A DNA stretch of 64,000 nucleotides from Fundidesulfovibrio terrae (GTDB taxonomy: Bacteria; Desulfobacterota; Desulfovibrionia; Desulfovibrionales; Desulfovibrionaceae). Shown here in pieces: positions 41,545-49,500 of this stretch. The position numbers were made by a program, and so were the translations under genes. Below the pieces are notes generated by a model that saw only the letters and a list, made by a program, of their open reading frames with translations, ran no database searches and was not told the DNA's origin. Where the stretch lies: positions 1,472,753-1,536,752 of the forward strand of contig NZ_JAKZFS010000001.1 of the NCBI RefSeq assembly GCF_022808915.1, given 5' to 3'. Positions within the stretch are counted from its first letter, which is position 1, and each line of letters begins with the position of its first letter.

Positions 41545-43116
41545 TCATATTGTGAGTGAATGATTTACCCTTTCTGCCTGACGCTCAAGATGTCGTTCAA
41601 CCGCCCCAACAAGGGCTCTAAACTCTCGTGTATATCGCTCAAGCGCTGTAAGTGCTGCGCTGATTCCTGTTGCTGAGCGCTCAGTCTGGCGACTTGCTGC
41701 TGGAGCTGGTGCAAGATGTTCGCGTGGTTTGCCAGTATACGCTGTTGATCGGTCAGGAGCGTTCCCTGCCTTTCCTGCGCTTGGCGTAATTCCTTTTCCA
41801 GCTTGGCCAGGGGGTCCGTGAGGAGGCGTTCGATTTCGGTCATGACTTACTCCAACTTCACCGCTTGCTGTTTGCCCACGGTCCAGCCTGTTTTGGGCGT
41901 CGTATTTGGCGGCAGGACGATGAATCGCCCTTCCTGATTCTCCAGGAGCTTCAAGCCCCAGGTTCGGTCGCTCAACTTCGCAACGGTCGCCTCCAAGGCT
42001 GCTTTGTCTGCCCGCAGGTCTTGAATCTCGCCCTGCAAGGCTGCGGCCTTGCTCTGGAGCATGGCCAGCAAGCCCCAACCGCCCAGGGCGATTCCCATCA
42101 GAAGTGCCAAGCCCAGGAGCAGGGCTTGCAACCATCTCCTGCTGAAGGCCCAACTCAGGGTTTGGCAGCGCGAGGCTATGCTCGCCTCCAATCGTCCAAG
42201 CGCGTCCTGGATAGCGGCTTCGGTTATACTGAGCGCGGCGGTCGATGATTGCCGCAAGCTCTCGCTCAAGGCATCGAACCGTTGCCGGGTCAGGACTTCG
42301 AGTTCCTGCCGATCTTGTTCGGCCTTGGACCTCATGCGCTCCGCCAGGGAGGCCAGCGAGTTGCCAGTGTTCGGCATATATCCCTCCCTTGAGGCGGAGC
42401 TTCTCGCCGCTCGCGGGGTCTTTGACGGTGATGTAATCCTTGCCTACCCTGCTGATTCCCAGGTCCGCCTCTTTCAAGGCCGCGAGAACGTCAGCCCGAT
42501 TCACGACCAAGCCCTCCTCGATCTTCATGGCCAGGTAGGCGTGGACCTCGTCCTTGGCTTCCGCGCGTTCGTCCTTGCTGGGCGTTCTGCCCCAGCGGAT
42601 CAGGCGAGCCCTGCTCAAGTCCGCGTGTTCTGGCGTGCGAAGGCGGGCTCGAGCTGGATCGTCCGGCCTGGCCCAGCCTTCGCGATGGTTGTGCAGGTCG
42701 CGGAAATCGTCGAAGTGTTTTTGCCAGCCAGGCGGGCAGGGGTTGAACGCCTTGCCGCTCGACAGCTCCACGCGCGGGATGACGAAGTGCAACTCATGGT
42801 GCCGTGCATGGCGATGCCGCACCCAGAGCACGTTCCGCTGGTCCGGCTCCAGTCCAGCGAAGGCCACGGCCTCGAAGTCGTCCATGACGCGCTTTTCCTG
42901 CTCAGGCGTCACGCGTTCGTCCGGGTGCCAGGACAACACCCCCGCCGTGAACTTCCATTTGGTGTCCAGGGAATCGATCAGATCGCGCGTCAGCTCCGGA
43001 TCACCGCGCAGCACCTCGGGCGGATGTTTGTCCCGGTCCGGGTAGTCCGGGCGCACAAGGTAGTGTGTCGGCCCATCGCCACTACCCTGGCCGTGCGGGA
43101 AGACTTTCATGTACAT
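41545..43116 (-). CDS. mobA: ColE1 MbeA-like relaxase (MOB-P5 type)
   Basis: 523 residues. The N-terminal 160 residues match the MbeA relaxase plan: candidate nucleophile Tyr19 (GDGPTHYLV), VMDDFEAVAFAGLEPDQRNV and the metal motif LWVRHRHARHHELHFVIP. The ColE1 HEN triad (His-x6-Glu-x-Asn) appears as His101-Glu108-His110, so Asn is replaced by His. The rest is Arg/Gly/Pro-rich with a coiled-coil end. It nicks oriT and leads the strand in transfer. The start at 43116 aligns Tyr19 with ColE1; an ATG at 43110 overlaps the mobC stop (ATGA). mobB and mobD lie wholly inside its 3' half in another frame. Confidence 0.9.
   Translation of the reverse strand: MYMKVFPHGQGSGDGPTHYLVRPDYPDRDKHPPEVLRGDPELTRDLIDSLDTKWKFTAGVLSWHPDERVTPEQEKRVMDDFEAVAFAGLEPDQRNVLWVRHRHARHHELHFVIPRVELSSGKAFNPCPPGWQKHFDDFRDLHNHREGWARPDDPARARLRTPEHADLSRARLIRWGRTPSKDERAEAKDEVHAYLAMKIEEGLVVNRADVLAALKEADLGISRVGKDYITVKDPASGEKLRLKGGIYAEHWQLAGLPGGAHEVQGRTRSAGTRSPDPATVRCLERELAAIIDRRAQYNRSRYPGRAWTIGGEHSLALPNPELGLQQEMVASPAPGLGTSDGNRPGRLGLAGHAPEQGRSLAGRDSRPAGRQSSLGGDRCEVERPNLGLEAPGESGRAIHRPAAKYDAQNRLDRGQTASGEVGVSHDRNRTPPHGPPGQAGKGITPSAGKAGNAPDRSTAYTGKPREHLAPAPAASRQTERSATGISAALTALERYTREFRALVGAVERHLERQAERVNHSLTI
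41565..41843 (-). CDS. mobD: MobD/MbeD-like protein nested in mobA
   Basis: 92 residues, almost all one long coiled coil (LLTDPLAKLEKELRQAQERQ, then ILHQLQQQVARLSAQQQESA). It lies wholly inside mobA in a different frame, three bases after the mobB stop, with GGAG seven bases before its ATG. This is where mbeD sits in ColE1-type plasmids. The coiled coil and its own ribosome site support real expression; its precise role in mobilization is not clear. Confidence 0.72.
   Translation of the reverse strand: MTEIERLLTDPLAKLEKELRQAQERQGTLLTDQQRILANHANILHQLQQQVARLSAQQQESAQHLQRLSDIHESLEPLLGRLNDILSVRQKG
41847..42377 (-). CDS. mobB: MobB/MbeB-like membrane protein nested in mobA
   Basis: 176 residues, entirely within mobA in another frame, with a strong ribosome site (GGGAGGG) before the ATG at 42377. 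N-terminal half is a helical, possibly oligomeric region (SLASLAERMRSKAEQDRQEL), then one membrane helix (ALLLGLALLMGIALGGWGLL), a coiled coil, and the MobB-family C-terminus TWGLKLLENQEGRFIVLPP followed by GWTVGKQQAVKLE. In ColE1-type plasmids MbeB supports relaxosome function and membrane contact. The match of family ending and nested layout makes it convincing. Confidence 0.85.
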   Translation of the reverse strand: MPNTGNSLASLAERMRSKAEQDRQELEVLTRQRFDALSESLRQSSTAALSITEAAIQDALGRLEASIASRCQTLSWAFSRRWLQALLLGLALLMGIALGGWGLLAMLQSKAAALQGEIQDLRADKAALEATVAKLSDRTWGLKLLENQEGRFIVLPPNTTPKTGWTVGKQQAVKLE

Positions 43117-43490
43117 GGCGTCTCCGAGGAGGGTTTTGACTCCAAGAGGAGAGAAGAGGCTTGTCGGTCATTGCCTCCCGCGCCTGCGCAGCACTTAAGC
43201 GCCCTTTCGATGCTGAGGAGGGCGGCCAGCACCCGGATTGCCTCTGCTCGGCTTTTGTACGTATTGGCCCATCGGGCCAGCTGATTCAAGTTGGCCCCGA
43301 TTCGGGCAAGCTGTCGAATGTGCTCTTTCTCCAGCGGCGTCTGGCGAAGGCGGTAGTCCATGGCTCGTTGGCGGATGAAGTCCGTAACGGTCTGCCCTTG
43401 GGCTCGCGCCTTGGCCGTGATCGCTTCCTTCTCTGTCGGGGCGACGCGCAGCTTGATCCAGGCTGTGCGGCTCTCTGATCTCTCTTTCAT
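43107..43490 (-). CDS. mobC: MobC/MbeC relaxosome accessory protein
   Basis: 127 residues. N-terminal ribbon-helix-helix region (IKLRVAPTEKEAITAKARAQ, GQTVTDFIRQRAMDYRL) and the MobC family block HIRQLARIGANLNQLARWAN. It binds oriT and helps the relaxase load. The last four bases overlap the alternate mobA start (ATGA), so the two are coupled. The C-terminal 35 residues (Cys/Ser-rich) look unstructured. The oriT is expected in the 200 bases upstream. Confidence 0.88.
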   Translation of the reverse strand: MKERSESRTAWIKLRVAPTEKEAITAKARAQGQTVTDFIRQRAMDYRLRQTPLEKEHIRQLARIGANLNQLARWANTYKSRAEAIRVLAALLSIERALKCCAGAGGNDRQASSLLLESKPSSETPCT

Positions 43491-43685
43491 GGCGTCAACT
43501 GCATCCCGGCCTTTCGCCTCTGGCAGGGTTCGAAGGGCGGCACGCCCTCGCCAGCCCCGGCAGGGGGCACCGCGTCAGCGTGTGCCCACAACGGGTAGGC
43601 TGGCTCTCCGCGATAACGCCAATGAGCACGGGCACGCCTGGGCAACACCAACCGGGCGAAAAAAGCGAAAAAAGCGAAAAAAGCC
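43491..43685. other. Candidate oriT region upstream of mobC
   Basis: In ColE1-like mob blocks oriT lies upstream of mobC. Here are three 9-base GCGAAAAAA repeats (43656-43682) and, within the end of the DUF3987 gene, inverse copies (CGCTTTTTTCGC, 43710-43720), which could form a hairpin. The nick site is not recognisable by eye. Confidence 0.4.
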
Positions 43686-45068
43686 TCATGCGTCGCTCCC
43701 CCTTATTTCGCTTTTTTCGCTTAATTCGCGCAGTGTGAGGATGATCCGTGGGCGGCCTCCGTTCTTCAGCTTTGTGATGCTGATGCGCTGTTGCACTTCC
43801 AGTTGTTGCAGAAGCGGTTTGAGACGCTCACGGGACACATGCCTGCTCAAGAGGGCGCTGAGTTCTGTCGCCGAGAGGGGACCGCCCCTCAGGGCGTCCA
43901 GGATCTTCTCCTCCAGCGGGTCGATTGCTCGTTCGCCGAAGATGTACAGGGCGGATTCCTGGGCGTAGCGCCACATGGCGAGGGCTGCACGCAGGTGAGC
44001 GTCTGCCACCTGACCCTGGCCGTCCAACAGGGCGTAGACGAGTGCCAGACGGAGCGTTTGAGCCTCAGCGCGGTTGATGATGCTCCCAGCCAGGCCCATG
44101 TGTTCCTGGGAGAGTTCCGGGTAAATCAGTTCCCAAAGCTCAAGGGCCTTGCCGGTCATGGTCATGGTGCCGCATTTCTGAGCCAGGCCCACGAGCCGCC
44201 AGAGTTCGCGCTGCAAGGGTGCAAGCTCCTGGTCCGGCATCCGGGAAGGCAAAGCCACCAACTTGGAGCGCCGGGCGCATATCCAAAGGAACCGGTTGCC
44301 GAAGCCATTTACGGCCTGCACCTCACCCAGGCACACGGCTAGTTCCTGCATGGTGATGTGGGTGATGATGCTGATGTGCGCTCCCCGCACCACCACGGGA
44401 TTGTTCTTGGTAAGCGGCGCATAGTCGCCGGAATCCCAGAAACAACGAATGCCCATGGACAGCGTGTTGCCCTCGCGCTTGGTGCAGGCCAGGCCGCTGG
44501 CAAACTCCTCATCCATGATGACGAGCCGTTTATCGTCCGCCTCCCGGATGGGCTCGGTTGGGTTCTGCCGCTGCCGCCGATCGCGTTCATCATCGCTTTC
44601 GTCGCGCACGTGGTTGGCCAACCCTTCGCCTGTGGAAAGCGGGCCGCCGCTCTCCCGGGCGGGCGAGGGCACTCCCCATGTCTTCAGATCGGCAGGCTGG
44701 CAGTGCTCCCGACCAAACAGCTTGGTGACCGGATGGCGCGAGGTTCCCTTGCGGGCTTTGCTGGAATTCCCGCAGATCACGGCGAAGAGTCGTGGGGGGT
44801 GGATGGTCTCGCCCACATAAATGTGAGGACCCTGGTTGGTCTTGTGGCCGAACACCTCCGCGCCGAAGCGCACCAACGCGGTGATGCACACCGCCGCCGG
44901 ATCGGCTTCGCTGTCCCGAGTCGCCAGCCGCACGAATTCGCCCAGAATGCCCGGGCAAGCGTCAAACGAAAACTGGGGCCATTCCTTGAGGTTGAGGTTG
45001 ACCAGGTCATCCGGAGCTGCCTCATGATGCGAACAAGGGAGCGAGCGCACAGCGGACCTGCCGCTCAT
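43686..45068 (-). CDS. DUF3987 domain protein (primase/helicase-like, mobile-element type)
   Basis: 460 residues. DUF3987 proteins are common on plasmids and integrative elements and have a RecA-like core. Here: PQFSFDACPGILGEFVRLAT at the N-terminus, VICGNSSKARKGTS as a degenerate Walker A, RLVIMDEEFASGLACTKREG as Walker B, GAHISIITHITMQELAVCL as a sensor segment, GNRFLWICARRSKLVALP, and a C-terminal winged-helix-like part (LSATELSALLSRHVSRERLK). A role in element replication or its control is probable. Its start overlaps the stop of the AlpA-like gene (ATGA). Confidence 0.82.
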   Translation of the reverse strand: MSGRSAVRSLPCSHHEAAPDDLVNLNLKEWPQFSFDACPGILGEFVRLATRDSEADPAAVCITALVRFGAEVFGHKTNQGPHIYVGETIHPPRLFAVICGNSSKARKGTSRHPVTKLFGREHCQPADLKTWGVPSPARESGGPLSTGEGLANHVRDESDDERDRRQRQNPTEPIREADDKRLVIMDEEFASGLACTKREGNTLSMGIRCFWDSGDYAPLTKNNPVVVRGAHISIITHITMQELAVCLGEVQAVNGFGNRFLWICARRSKLVALPSRMPDQELAPLQRELWRLVGLAQKCGTMTMTGKALELWELIYPELSQEHMGLAGSIINRAEAQTLRLALVYALLDGQGQVADAHLRAALAMWRYAQESALYIFGERAIDPLEEKILDALRGGPLSATELSALLSRHVSRERLKPLLQQLEVQQRISITKLKNGGRPRIILTLRELSEKSEIRGSDA

Positions 45069-45352
45069 TTCTCACCCCTGGCCCTCTGCTCCAATTTTGT
45101 CGGCCTACCGCGCCGCCTGACAGGGGGCACAGAGTGACCTCTTTCGACGTTCGCCTTGATGTCGGCCTGTTCGGCCTTGGCATCGATCCACGCATCAACG
45201 GCTTCCACCAGCCAAGCCAAGCGGCGGCCCAACTTCATAGGGGGTGGAACCGCGTCATATTGCTTTCGGGCGAGATGCCCATGGACCGCCGCGATGCTTT
45301 TGCCCAGGATGGTGGACAGCTCTTCGATGTTGTAAAAACGTTGGGTGACCAT
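45065..45352 (-). CDS. AlpA/MerR-like helix-turn-helix regulator or excisionase
   Basis: 95 residues. Winged helix-turn-helix start FYNIEELSTILGKSIAAVHG, then MKLGRRLAWLVEAVDAWIDA, the AlpA/excisionase pattern, and a basic, Arg-rich tail. GAGGAG precedes the ATG at 45352. Such proteins act as recombination directionality factors or activate integrase. Upstream lie four CCAACATG-type repeats that may be its binding sites. Translationally coupled to DUF3987. Confidence 0.8.
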   Translation of the reverse strand: MVTQRFYNIEELSTILGKSIAAVHGHLARKQYDAVPPPMKLGRRLAWLVEAVDAWIDAKAEQADIKANVERGHSVPPVRRRGRPTKLEQRARGEK

Positions 45353-45839
45353 GGATACTCCTCATTTGTTGTGAAGCGAATGAATGAGGAGGCATAAACG
45401 CACGTTGTTGAATATTGTCAAGATGCGGAAATAATTGCCGCTCCAACATGTACTAGTACAATTGAACATGGACCAACATGATCCAACATGATTCAGCTCG
45501 TAGCACCATGTTCCAATACAAATTCCTGTAGACTCGTTGCATCGTATGTAATTGCCTGGGTGTCACACAACACGGCACTGGACTCGAAAAAATGTGAGAA
45601 ATATTGGTCGGCGATGGGGGGGCATGGAGTCCAGCAGTTTTGTATGCCAAGCTCATCTGCCCGCCTCTCCGAGGAGGGGGCAATTTCATGTTGCGCGCCG
45701 GATAAGCATTAAATTTGGTGTACTTAGAAAATATTTCCGTTAAATCGAGCAATTGCTTATACAGGATGTTGACGGCACTCTTTCCTGAAGTTAATATAGA
45801 ATGATTAGTGTAAATAACAGTAATAGATAGGAGTTGCGA
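45353..45839. other. 487-base intergenic control region of the element
   Basis: Holds the CCAACATG repeats (45443-45490), the promoters for the AlpA-like operon (minus) and the Cys-rich small gene (plus), and an AT-rich stretch. No gene is seen: the 164-codon frame on the minus strand has no ribosome site and crosses the start of the small gene. Confidence 0.55.
45443..45490 (+). repeat. CCAACATG direct repeats
   Basis: CCAACATG at 45443, TGAACATG at 45463, CCAACATG at 45473 and 45483: three in 10-base phase plus one two turns away. Placed 90-140 bases upstream of the AlpA-like gene; candidate operator or iteron set. Confidence 0.6.
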
Positions 45840-46034
45840 ATGAAAGCTGCCAAGATATTTGGGGATTTGTCTTCCGACAAAACCGATGAGCAGTACCCAG
45901 AGGTTGCCTTCTGCGGGAAGTGCTTTAATAAGCTTATGGAAGATCAAGAAAATTCAGGAATCGTCCATGAAGTGCCTTATGACCCCGAACTCCACGGGGA
46001 CTGTTGTAGTATATGCGACTGCGAGGACTGCTAG
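45840..46034 (+). CDS. Small Cys-rich metal-binding-type protein in the element
   Basis: 64 residues from the ATG at 45840 (AGGAG seven to eight bases upstream). Acidic, with a CGKC pair near residue 28 and a dense C-terminal set CCSICDCEDC, suggesting a zinc- or iron-binding knuckle. No family is recognised. It lies just inside the right end of the element, reads toward attR, and may have its own promoter in the AT-rich region upstream. Confidence 0.65.
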   Translation: MKAAKIFGDLSSDKTDEQYPEVAFCGKCFNKLMEDQENSGIVHEVPYDPELHGDCCSICDCEDC

Positions 46035-46262
46035 CAATCCAAGAACTGTATTTAAGGGCCTTTCTCAGCCGCATCCGGCATGGGGGAGGTCTGCGTGGTT
46101 AGCTGATTCATCTCACGGCATGCCGTCAGTAATAACCTCTCCCTGCCTGCTCAGCCCTGGGGAGGACTTGACGTTCGGACGCGAGTTCTCCCCATTTCAA
46201 GATAATCTTTCTCTCCGACGACGGGATCAATTCTAACGTTGCGCTTCGAAGATCCAACAAAG

Positions 46263-46291
46263 TTGCTCCAATTTGCTCCAATTTTGCTCCA
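46263..46291 (+). repeat. TTGCTCCA triplet, right end
   Basis: TTGCTCCA at 46263, 46273 and 46284, spaced 10 and 11 bases and in the same orientation as the left triplet, about 110 bases inside the right attachment repeat. Probable integrase arm-binding sites. Confidence 0.65.
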
Positions 46292-46425
46292 CTCGGACTG
46301 AAAAACCGCGATTTCTCGTGAATACTCATGAACAATCAACCACGTGGTATTATTCGATTATTCATGATAACCCGTGGATAAAATTGTACACTTTTCGAGA
46401 CTCAAAATCCGCCGGTCGCAAGGCC

Positions 46426-46456
46426 TTGGGGGTTCGAGTCCCCCTCCCGGTACCAA
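46426..46456 (+). repeat. Right attachment repeat (tRNA-Leu fragment)
   Basis: Identical over 31 bases to the left repeat; preceded by GACTCAAAATCCGCCG (46399-46414) and an 11-base stretch (GTCGCAAGGCC) that differs from the intact tRNA (AGGGCAACCTC). No 5' half is present, so it is not a functional tRNA. Confidence 0.92.
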
Positions 46457-46465
46457 AGAAAATCA

Positions 46466-46499
46466 AGGGCTTATGCAGGATCTGCATAGGCCCTTTTTC
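46466..46499 (+). terminator. Original tRNA-Leu terminator
   Basis: Stem AGGGCTTATGCAG / CTGCATAGGCCCT (one G-T mismatch pair), loop GAT, then TTTTTCTTTT. It directly follows attR, so before integration it probably ended the tRNA-Leu transcript. Confidence 0.75.
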
Positions 46500-46559
46500 T
46501 TTTCCGGGTGATTGTGTCCCGCTCCTGTCCCGCCAGGCCAGCCCGCTTCCGGCGGTCGT

Positions 46560-49500
46560 TCAGTAGTCCATCTTCCAGTTGAGCCCCACCCCGGTCTTGG
46601 AATCCGCGCCCGTGGTGCTTTCCACGGTCACGTTGGGAAACACGTCCACCTGCACGGACACCCTCGGTCCCTGGTCACCCAGGCCCTGGCTGGTCTCCAC
46701 GTAGACCTTGTCCGAGATGTATTTCCCGGCTGTAATCGACATCTGGCCGGCATCCGAGCCCTTGGCGGACCCTAGACCCAGGTAGTCCAGGCCGACCAGC
46801 TTGCGGGTTTTGCCCATCAGGTCCAGGGCGTCGCCTTTCCCGGTGAGGGCCAGGGCAGCCTGGGCCAGTTGCAGGGCCTGGGGCGCGCTCAGGCCCGAAA
46901 CGTTCTTGCCGAAGAGCACCTGGGCCAGGATTTCATCCTGGGGGAGGGCGGGAACCGAGCTGAAGGACACCTTGGGATGGGCCGCATCGCCGCCCACCAG
47001 GATGTCCGCCGTGATATCCGAGCCCTGGTACTGGGCGTCGATGTCCAGCCTGGGCGTAGCAGGAGGGCCGCCGGTGAATGTGACCGTTCCCCGGACCAGG
47101 GTGAACTGCTTGCCGAAAAATTCGATCAGTCCCCGGACCACGTTAAGGTCACCGGCAACCGTGGGGGAGGAGGCCAGTCCGCCCACGTGCAGCTTTCCGT
47201 CCCAGACCGAATCCAGGCCGTAGCCCCGGACGAATATCCGTCCGGGAAAATCGATGTCCAGGTCCAGCCTGACCGGCAGGGGAGGCGTCGCACCGGATGC
47301 CTCCGCCGGAGGCGCGTAAGCCATTCCCTTGGGGGCGTGGACCTCCTCCACCGGAACCGGGGTGGCGTCCGGTGGAATCCTGTGCGGAATGTTCACCTGC
47401 ACCTGCCCGGTGGACAGGGTCCCTTTCACCAGCACTCCGGAGGAGTCCCCGGTCACGGCCAGGCGGCCCGACAGCGCGGCGGTGGCCACGTCCGTGTTCA
47501 CCAGGGTGGCCTTGTCCAGGGATGCGTCCATGGACAGGGAGAAACCGCCGTCCGGCGCCAGGGACGCCTGGCCCTGGGCCGAGATGCGCCCGCCAGTTGC
47601 GTCCTGGGCGGAAAACTCCCGGATTGTGATTGCCGAGCCTACGGCCTCCGCCCTGAGGGTGATGCCCCGCAACACCGTCCCGCTGGCCGCATACTCCACG
47701 GCCCCTCCCTCGATGCCCGCGCTGCCGGACACGTCCGGGGCCTTGAGCCGTCCCCGCGCCGTCAGGTCGACCTTCATGGTTCCGCGCATGTCCAGCCCGT
47801 CCTGGCCGGAAAAGGTCGCCAGCGTGGCAAGGTCGGCCGAGCCCTTGAGTCCGGCCTCCAGGGAGGGGTCCGCTGGCAGGCTGAACGCGAACGGTTTCAG
47901 ATCCAGGCGGACCGGAACGGCCGCGTTCGCCTCCAAGGACGCCCCCTGCCCGGCCGACATGCGGCCGCGCAGGGTCGCCCGGCCCTGGGAATACACGGCC
48001 TCGGCCGACATCTCCACGGGCGGGAGCGGCTTGTTCTGATCGGGCGCGTAGCGCACCCGGGAAAGCTCGATCGACGCTTCGACCCTGGGGTTTCGCGGCG
48101 AACCCGTCACGCGCAGCCTGGCCAAGGCTCTGCCAGACAAGTCTTCCGCCAGCCGGGCCCTGCCCAGGAGCTCCAGGGGGAATTCCCGCACATCAGCCGC
48201 CAGGGCCACCGAATCGGCCTTCATCTCGCCCGAGGCCGAGATCGTGGCGGAATCAAGGGTCATCGACAGGTTTGCGAGCGAAAATCCGGACGGGCCGAAG
48301 GCCAGTGTGGCCGGGCGCGCCAGGGCCAGCTTCGCGCCGTACGCGCCGGCTCGAAGGTCGTCCAGGCGGATCCGGCCGCCTCCCGGGGACGGGGTGAAGG
48401 CCCCGGAGGTCCGGGCATCGAAGGGTTCGGGCAGGGTTCCCCTGGCCGCAAGCGAGAATGACGCCTCCTTGCCTTTCCCCGCAACCTGAAGATTCAGGGT
48501 TTCCAGCCCGACGGCCCCGATTTTCGCCCCGGCCAGGGTGGCGGTGACCTTGCCCTGGGGCGCGCGGGCCACATCCGTGACCGAGCCTGACACCTCAGCC
48601 CTGGCAACGGACAGGCCCGCCCCCTTCACGCCCGAGGCCGTGAGCGACAGGGTGGCGTCCTGGCGGGGGCCCGATTCGGCCAGCACGCTTTCCAGGCGGA
48701 CCGTGCCAGCCAGGGCCATGTTCAAAAAAGCGCCCAGCCGGGCGAGGTCCGCCTGGGCCTTGAGGCAACCCGACGCGGTGGAGGTCGCCAGCTCCACGTC
48801 CAGGTTCCCGGAGGCGTCCACGCCGGGTCCGGCCAGGGTCAGGCCGGAAAGCCCCAGCCTGCCGCCCGAAACGGCGAACCGGGTGTTCAGGCTGAGGTCG
48901 GCCCGGTCCCGCGAGACCGTGGCCGACACCCGGCCGCGCGTGGAGCCGTCCGTCCCAAGCGCGAGCTCCGCCTCGGCCCCGGCCTTGTCGAAGCGCGTGG
49001 TGTCGTAGGCCAGGCGGCTGCCCTCGAGCCTGACCGTGACCTCCGGCTCCGAGGCGGTCCCCCGTATCCGCGACGTGGCCGCCAGTTCTCCGGCCATGGG
49101 TTTTCCGGCCAGGCCGGAGAGCAGCGACAGGTCGCCCAGGCCCAGGGAGCAGTCCAGGGCAAGGGAGCCGGACTCCAGGCCGTAGGTTCCGGATGCGCCG
49201 GCCGTAAAGGACCGGGCCGCGACCCGCGTGCGGGAAAGGGTCAGCGTCCGGCCGGAATCGAGCCTGGCCTGGGCCTCCAGGGCCACTTCCAGGCCCAGCA
49301 CCTGGGCCAGCTTCGTCCCGGTATCGCCCCGCACCGGACTCACTTCGGAGAGTCCGCCCTCGAGCCCGAGCGAAAAGTCCATCCTGGCCACGTCCCCGGT
49401 GAGCGAGGCCCGGAGCCGGAATACGCCGCCTATGCCGACGTCCAGGGGCGTAAGCGCCGCTCCCACATCCGGAATCACCATCTCGGCCTCGGCCGAAAGG

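Larger units (their letters stand above)
37025..46456. mobile_element. Integrative mobilizable element in tRNA-Leu, about 9.4 kb
   Basis: Bounded by the 3' half of tRNA-Leu on the left and a partial copy of it on the right. It carries an integrase next to the tRNA, a ColE1-like mob block, a DUF3987 protein, an AlpA-like regulator and cargo, but no conjugative transfer genes, so it would depend on a helper element. Direct TTGCTCCA triplets near both ends are candidate integrase arm sites. Confidence 0.88.
46035..46559. other. 525-base right end of the element and junction
   Basis: Holds the right TTGCTCCA triplet, the attR tRNA fragment, the chromosomal junction after 46456 and the original tRNA terminator. 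No gene is seen. Confidence 0.7.

Noticed and set aside
43495..43689. 64-codon minus-strand frame upstream of mobC
   Set aside because: Lies over the GCGAAAAAA repeats; the product (RLFSLFSLFSPGW...) comes from the repeats, and no ribosome site is seen.
45453..45947. 164-codon minus-strand frame in the element control region
   Set aside because: No ribosome site, crosses the start of the Cys-rich gene and the CCAACATG array, and has no domain.
46399..46456. Possible second tRNA-Leu at the right end of the element
   Set aside because: Only the anticodon-side and 3' half are present; acceptor 5' strand and D-arm are missing, so it is an attachment-site remnant.
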